DNA of 64,000 nt from Malania oleifera. Lineage: Eukaryota > Streptophyta > Magnoliopsida > Santalales > Ximeniaceae. The notes beneath the pieces are model-generated. The model made no database searches. It was not told the DNA's origin and saw nothing but the letters and a program-made list of their open reading frames with translations. Positions 58,821 to 64,000 of the stretch are shown piece by piece (the first letter of the stretch is position 1; each line of letters begins with the position of its first letter). The DNA is taken from NCBI RefSeq assembly GCF_029873635.1, contig NC_080417.1, forward strand, positions 29,535,682 to 29,599,681, read 5' to 3'. A program made the position numbers and the translations under genes.

Positions 58821-59751
58821 GACATTGGAAGATGAAGTATGAGATGCATGATTCCTGTGTGGATGTGTTGTGTGCATGTGAATTTAATTATAGCATAAAA
58901 ATAATGGTATAGCATATTGTGAATGCATGTGCGTGCATGCGGCGAGGTAAACATACCACTGGGGACTTGCTGAGAAAGGCGAGTGCTCTGTTAGGTAGTT
59001 TCTTGGTATCAGTGCAAAGGGATGCTACTTGTATGGGTGGGTAGACATCTCAATCCTCGGAAATCTTCGCCTTTAAAATAATAAAGATGTGTGTACTGGC
59101 GACAAGGTAATACTTCACCTAAGGGCTTACTGAGTAAAGTGAGTGCTCTGGTAGGTAGTTTTTAGTACCAGAGCAGAGGGAAGCTACTTGTATGGGCGGG
59201 TAATCTTCCCTATCCTTGGGGACTTTCGCCTGCATAAAAATTATGTACTTGTGCATATTGAATGTGTGTGTGATATTGGATGTCGGGAATGTTATTAATG
59301 GTACATTTTCTCAGTTGTTATTGATGTTATATGAGAAGCAGTTTATTTTGAGATATAAATATTAAAACTCATTTGTCACACATTGTTATAATTTATTCCA
59401 CCCTTACTGAGAAGTATCTCACCCTAGTGGATTAACAATTTTTCAGGTTCTTCTGGAGACCGGGTTTGAAGGCTTAGGCTGGGACTGTTTGTGATAGTGT
59501 CTTTTTGGGGTATTGTGAGATACTGATATATGTATAGATATATTTGTACGGAATTACGTTTTAAATGCTGGTTGTGGATATAGATATTTGGATGTTGTAG
59601 TGTTGGTTTTTGGTTGTTATATAGAACTCTGGTATTTATTTGAGGTTATTTATTCATGTACCGCTGCGTGTATGTTAATTATGGTATCAGATACAAGTAA
59701 TTGGAACACGTGGCACTCGAGCCCCACTTGGTGGGTCGGGGCGTCACATTG

Positions 59752-59970
59752 TGGTATCAGAGCAAAGGGGTAGTTAACCCCGATTCTCGGGAACTCTCGC
59801 TTATGAATGATTGTGGCGAAGTAAGACTCTCCGCCCGAGGGCTTGCTGAATTGAGGGACGGCGATACGTAACGCCTCAATCTCAGTGAGTGCTCTGATAT
59901 GTACCCGTTATTGCCACGGGCGCAAGGCCCCTAAGGGAAAGTGACAACGCCCGAAAGGGGGGTCGTTACA
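59752..59970 (+). repeat. Right 219-bp inverted end
   Basis: Begins TGGTATCAGAGCAAAGGGG and ends GGGGGGTCGTTACA; inverse copy of 55278-55496. Confidence 0.9.
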
Positions 59971-62000
59971 GGTAAGGTGATGGGTACACCCGATAAAGAG
60001 GGTGAGTAGAATGGTAAACGTTTAAAGGAACCAGGTAAAAATTTTAATGTTGATGCTTCTAAAGAACCAAAGGTAACTGCTTTGAAAACTTTACCTCAAA
60101 GACCGGTTTTTAAAAAATTTGTTTTCTAAAAAATACACTGAATAAAGATCATTTCTTGTTAAAACAAGAAAGGCAGTTTGCACATGTTTTGTTTGGTACC
60201 TTAGAACGTATTGATTTATTTTAGGCTAACTTTTGTGCAAAAAACAAGATTGATTCATTGTGGCAACTCAAATTTGGAAACTCACTAGTTCAATTTATAG
60301 ACCTGCACCCATCAGATGAAATTCCTCCAGAGTCTCCGCTAGACAGATTGTGATGTTTTTATTTCCTTTCTTTTCATTTTATTTTGCCTTATTTTATATT
60401 TAGTCAATTTTCAAGTACATTTTTCCTTAATTTTAGTTTTTATTTTCCTTTACTTCTCCGCCCAGGTACGCTACACTTCCCTTATTATCATCTCTTCTGT
60501 CTCCCCTATGCTTTTACATTGAGGAAAATGTTTCACTTTAGTTGGGGGGGGGGGGATGAGAAAATACATTGAAAAAAAAAATTTGAAGATGGATGATTAT
60601 GCCTTGATTAACAATGACTTATACCCTTCACATACTTGTATATAACCTAAGAGTTACATACTCAAGTTATTTATGTGTAGTTTCTCCTTACATGATTTAT
60701 CTAGGAATTGCAACTCCATGAAGGTTGACTGGTAATTCATTTGTGTTAATCTAGTTATATAAACTCTTGTATTTATATGGTATCTCATGAGACTAAAAAT
60801 ACACGTTCACGTGACTTGTAGCACTTAGGGTTCTTTGTGAGCACTGAGAGAGCGCCCATGGCGACTGTGATACCTTATGAGGTATTGTTGAGCCATTTAT
60901 CGTTCTTTTTGAGTTTTTGACGTCAGCTCAGGGTTCATGAAACTCAAATTTCCTTTTTTTTTCCTGGATACTCTTTGTATACTAGTCTTGGTTTTTAACT
61001 TGCTAGCCTTAGAGGTGACATCCAACAGGAAGATAGAAACCTAGGTCTTGTAGCCTACTCAAGATGTGAAGGCTGAGCCACCCCTAGAGATAGACTTATT
61101 TCATGGATTATTGTTCGAACTTAATTCACATGGGAAGTATGAAGACAACAAAAGAAGTATAATGATTGTCCTAATTGACTATGTAAAGAAAGAAATTGAA
61201 GAATGAGCAAAAGAAAGAAAAAAAAAAAAGAGAAATAGAAATGCACCAGAATGGGGGTGAAAGATTAATACCTACTCCACACAACTACAATAAAAAGTCA
61301 GGGACATGACACATATTCTCCATGTATGAAGACTCTTCAATCACCTAATGCTCCAAATGTATTCAAGCCTGGTTTGTGAATAAGTTGATTTAGGGTGGTC
61401 TTGGTTGGATATGACGAGTAGATGAGAACATGTTAGGGTGAAGGACCCGACATCTCACAAATAGGCTGGATCCTTTTCAGTCCACTCCAAACATTTATCT
61501 TTTGTTCCTTGCAATATGTGGGATGTTTGATCGCGACACTCCTCCTCACATATGACGAGTGAACCTATCCTTTTTGAGTGTTTTTGAGAGTACACCAGTT
61601 AGGCTGAGTCAAAACGACCGTTCTGTAGGTGTCCACTGGTATTTTGGGTGTAATAAGTCATACACATTAACTCTAAATTGCTTCGAGATTTCGCCTATTT
61701 ATACTTGAATTTATGTGACTACATTAACTCTAAATTATAATTGTTGGTTAACTTTATATGAGTATACTGTTCTTAATGGCTATATAATGATGAAACTTAC
61801 ATGATCGACTTGTCTCAGAGTTGCGTGAATTGTGTACGAATGAGCTTGTGTGTAATCTGGATATATTCCTGTATGTGAAATAATATAGTTGTGTCGCACG
61901 TGCATTCATTTCATGTTTGTTGGAATTAGTGTTTGTGGTAACCGCCCTAGATTTCATTCACGTTATTTGTTAGAAACTAGTAAAACGTTAATTGGGGGCG

Positions 62001-62522
62001 TGTGATTACATGTCTAAATTGCGTAATTAGGCGTTTAAATTCATTCGTTAAAGGTTATAATTTTAATTAAATGTTTGATTATGTTCAATATTTTAACATA
62101 GTTCAAATTATAATATTTAGATCTTTACTCGATAATTTACGAATTTTCGGTAACTTATTATTGCAAGAGAAATTTTTGGACATTTAAGCCAAAATTAAAA
62201 GTGTACGTGAGGTGTACATGAGCTGGAGTCCGAATCAGGATCGTGTGCATAAAACCAAATACCAAAGATCGGATCATAAGCCACATGCATGCAATTGACA
62301 AGCATTTTACGTGGGTCGTGCGTGAGCTTGGGCCCGCGAAGAAGCCTTGAAAAAGGAGCTAAACAATTGTGAAGATGCATGTGTGCATGGGGTTTCATGC
62401 ATGTGTGCGTTGCGATAGAAACAAGAAGTAGCAGGCCCGTGAGCAAAATAGATGAAGCATGTGGTGGGCTTGGACGACTGGGCCTCTGTGCGTAATGAGT
62501 TCATGAGATAGTTGGAGCCAAA
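62001..62522 (+). repeat. Truncated 3' LTR of the Athila/Tat-type element
   Basis: Begins TGTGATTACATGTC after a purine-rich tract and matches the start of the LTR at 51809. The match stops near 62522 and unrelated DNA follows, so the outer three quarters of the LTR and any target duplication are gone. Confidence 0.85.
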
Positions 62523-62845
62523 ATTTGATGAACCTTATATCAAAAGTTAGCCAAATTCATACTATATCAAATTTGCAATTTCAATTTCGTATTTTAAATG
62601 TTGAATTAATTAAAAAATGTAGAAAGGCCTTTTGAATTAAGGAATAATTAAGAAATGTTCTTTTTTAAAAAAAAGTTAATTTTTAGAATTTTAAATTTGA
62701 TACTCATGATATTCTTGATTTGATGTTTAATGTTGCTTAAAATGTTGCTTGTGCACTTCTATTAACACCCATCTTTTCTATGATTTAGTTCCCACCACTA
62801 ACAAATCAGATTCATTCATTTAAGAAATATAATTCTTAGTTAAAA
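62523..62845. other. Spacer between truncated LTR and the PPR duplication unit
   Basis: AT-rich, no gene. It has no counterpart that I can see next to the left PPR copy, so the duplication border lies near 62846. Confidence 0.5.
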
Positions 62846-63416
62846 CTTTGTTTCATAATACAATTTTTGATGTACAGTAATTACTTTAAATTAAAGTAAG
62901 TTATTTCAGTTATAATTTCTTACTTTTTTGAATGTCTTTTGAAATTATTTTCACTATCTTTAAAATAATGATAAAAGACATTGACTTTTACTTAAATTTA
63001 ACAAAAATACAAAAATATAAACTAAAATTCAAAAAATTTGAGATTTTGAAATATGAGAGATATGTTAAAATCTTAGGAAAATTTTGTACACCTCAAGAAG
63101 ATTGTGTCTTTTCTCACAAAGGTGTTGGAGTACTTTGCCTTTAAATTATTAGTAAAATCACAATCTCCTTTTTAACATGACTGAAAACGTGTTTGCAACA
63201 TTCAATTTTAATCACGCTTACTTATTGTCATGTCAATTTATTAATATTTAAAATCACAATTTGTGAAATTGTGTTTAATAGTTATAGGCATTTGCGCGTT
63301 ATTATTACAATAGAAAACGCAGTTTGAAAGTGCGGTTTTAGCTGTATCGAAAAAGATATTGCTTCTTCACTTCTCGCTCGTTTCCTCCCTCTCAGAACCC
63401 TAAACCCTTCCCCACA
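62846..63416 (+). promoter_or_regulatory. PPR gene upstream region with telo-box
   Basis: This stretch matches 18797-19385 upstream of the decayed copy. AACCCTAAACCC at 63396-63407, 10-21 bases before the start codon, is a telo-box-type element frequent in plant genes for organellar and RNA functions. No clear TATA box was found. Conservation in both copies reflects common descent and does not by itself show function. Confidence 0.55.
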
Positions 63417-64000
63417 ATGGCTTCTTCTCTTCCGGTCCGCCATGTTCGTCATTTCTGCGCCGCCACCAACTCCACAATCTCCATCTCCAAAGCGAAAGCA
63501 AAACTTCGTTCCGAGTATGACCCCGACAAGGCCCTAGAAATCTACTCCTCCGTCTCCGACCATTACACCTCCCCTGTCTCCTCTCGCTACGCTCAGGAAT
63601 TCACTGTTCGGCGCCTCGCCAAATCTCGACGCTTTGACGACATCGAAACCCTAATCGAATCCCACAAAAAAGACCCCAAAATCACCCACGAACCCTACCT
63701 CTCTACCTTGATACGATCCTATGGCCGAGCCGGGATGTTCGATCACGCCCTCAAGACTTACAATCAGATGGACGAGCTTGGAACGCCGAGATCGGTTATA
63801 TCCTTCAACGCGCTCCTCTCTGCTTGCAACCAGTCAAAGCTGTTCGACCAGGTGCCCAAGCTTTTCTCTGAGATCCCACACAAGTTCAACATTTTGCCCG
63901 ATAAAATTTCGTATGGTATACTGGTTAAATCCTTCTGTGAGTCGGGTACACTGGAGAAGGCCATAGCGACTCTTGAAGAAATGGAGGAGAAAGGAATTGA
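63417..64000 (+). CDS. P-class PPR protein, At4g36680/At2g18520-like, 5' part (runs off the window)
   Basis: The frame is open from ATG at 63417 to the window end: 194 complete codons, no intron. The N-terminus (MASSLPVRHVRHFCAATNS) is Arg-containing and nearly free of acidic residues, as expected of a mitochondrial targeting peptide. The rest matches the small PPR family of At4g36680 and At2g18520: AKLRSEYDPDKALEIYSSVS, then PPR units with TLIRSYGRAGMFDHALKTYN (about 95-115), SFNALLSACNQSKLFDQVPK (about 128-148) and SYGILVKSFCESGTLEKAIA (about 165-185). PPR proteins bind organellar RNA one base per repeat. The 3' part can be judged only from the decayed copy at 24438-25320. The start is supported by the leader and the targeting-type sequence. 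It looks intact as far as visible. Confidence 0.93.
   Translation, partial: MASSLPVRHVRHFCAATNSTISISKAKAKLRSEYDPDKALEIYSSVSDHYTSPVSSRYAQEFTVRRLAKSRRFDDIETLIESHKKDPKITHEPYLSTLIRSYGRAGMFDHALKTYNQMDELGTPRSVISFNALLSACNQSKLFDQVPKLFSEIPHKFNILPDKISYGILVKSFCESGTLEKAIATLEEMEEKGI

Larger units (their letters stand above)
55278..59970. mobile_element. Composite gypsy insertion with inverted ends and one target duplication
   Basis: A 4693-bp insertion flanked by a perfect GGTAA (55273-55277 and 59971-59975). The left part (55278 to about 56600) is LTR sequence in minus orientation. The middle (56600-57090) is a plus-strand gag fragment with zinc knuckles and a polypurine tract. The right part (57091-59970) is a plus-strand 3' LTR. 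The outermost 219 bases at each end are inverted copies of each other (about 95% by eye), where a normal LTR element would have direct repeats. Pol is absent. It is a broken or rearranged fossil; the clade is probably a Tekay/Del-like chromovirus, judged from the gag end and the GAATTTCGAGGACGAAATTC stretch before the polypurine tract. Confidence 0.75.
57091..59970 (+). repeat. 3' LTR of the gypsy insertion, with internal primer-binding-site-like sequence
   Basis: It starts TGTAACGACC and ends GGTCGTTACA, perfect 10-base complements. At 59741-59748 it contains an LTR-end-like GCGTCACA, followed three bases later by TGGTATCAGAGC (59752-59763), which looks like a primer-binding site. It carries the shared block (59402-59424), a tandem array (58522-58820) and two copies of a GGGCTTACTGAGTAAAGTGA-type module (58968-59228). 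Confidence 0.8.
51809..62522 (+). mobile_element. Athila/Tat-type Ty3/gypsy element, broken, with nested insertion
   Basis: The 5' LTR (51809-53723) is followed by primer-binding site TGGCGCCGTTGCC (53730-53742), typical of Athila/Tat/Ogre elements, then remains of gag (53825 to about 55270, with FPFSLKDKAK). A 4.7-kb insertion lies at 55278-59970. The interior resumes at 59971 and has a long non-coding 3' part (60340-62000) including a G-run near 60540, as usual for this clade. The 3' LTR starts at 62001 after a purine-rich ATTGGGGGCG and survives only to about 62522. Most of pol is missing. It is broken, with many breaks. LTRs are about 88-90% alike, mostly transitions. Confidence 0.85.

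Noticed and set aside
58619-58954. Minus-strand frame with repeated HTGTT/WPTQAPL-like units
   Set aside because: It is a translation of the LTR tandem array; there is no independent coding evidence.
55278-59970. A DNA transposon with long terminal inverted repeats
   Set aside because: Inverted ends and a short duplication fit, but the interior is LTR, gag zinc knuckle and polypurine tract, with no transposase seen; a rearranged gypsy element is the simpler reading.

Overview
This is a window of an AT-rich plant nuclear chromosome, most likely a eudicot with a repeat-rich (perhaps woody) genome; the species cannot be named from sequence alone. The evidence is a plant-type intron-rich U2AF large-subunit gene, a plant BAG-domain gene, a P-class mitochondrial-type PPR gene, and a dense nest of Ty1/copia and Ty3/gypsy LTR retrotransposons. 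No rRNA, tRNA, CRISPR array or bacterial-type operon was seen.

Layout. 1-8045: overlapping LTR-element remains, namely a gypsy LTR running off the left edge, part of a second gypsy LTR, the 5' end of a small-LTR copia element, and the 5' end of a SIRE-like copia element whose LTR is interrupted by a gypsy solo LTR with a perfect TCCGT target duplication. 8046-10500: gene-poor AT-rich DNA. 10513-18594: the U2AF65 gene, 13 coding exons encoding 562 residues, with TATA box and telo-box. 18797-25320: a decayed PPR copy, split by a minus-strand copia element. 25550-38971: a gypsy solo LTR (target duplication TTATA) split by an 11-kb SIRE-like copia element (target duplication TGTAC). 39257-40250: a 0.5-kb tandem duplication. 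40311-42295: another gypsy solo LTR. 42296-47025: a third copia element. 47584-48108: an intronless BAG-domain gene. 48652-50110: tandem duplications and a small TRIM element. 50682-51808: copia pol fragment. 51809-62522: an Athila/Tat-type gypsy element containing a 4.7-kb insertion with inverted 219-bp ends. 62846-64000: the PPR gene with its promoter, running off the right edge; it is the parent-like copy of the decayed one at 19 kb.

The three host genes are unrelated in job: pre-mRNA 3' splice-site recognition (U2AF65), HSP70 co-chaperone activity (BAG) and organellar RNA handling (PPR). The two PPR copies, with matching upstream DNA and in the same orientation 44 kb apart, point to an old local segmental duplication later inflated by retrotransposons.

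The most unusual observations are: (i) a 4.7-kb insertion with one clean GGTAA target duplication whose two ends are inverted instead of direct LTR repeats; (ii) primer-binding-site-like sequences lying inside gypsy LTRs near their 3' ends; (iii) clusters of short palindromes in the LTRs of several unrelated families; and (iv) a conserved block shared by five otherwise diverged gypsy LTRs, each with its own private tandem array.
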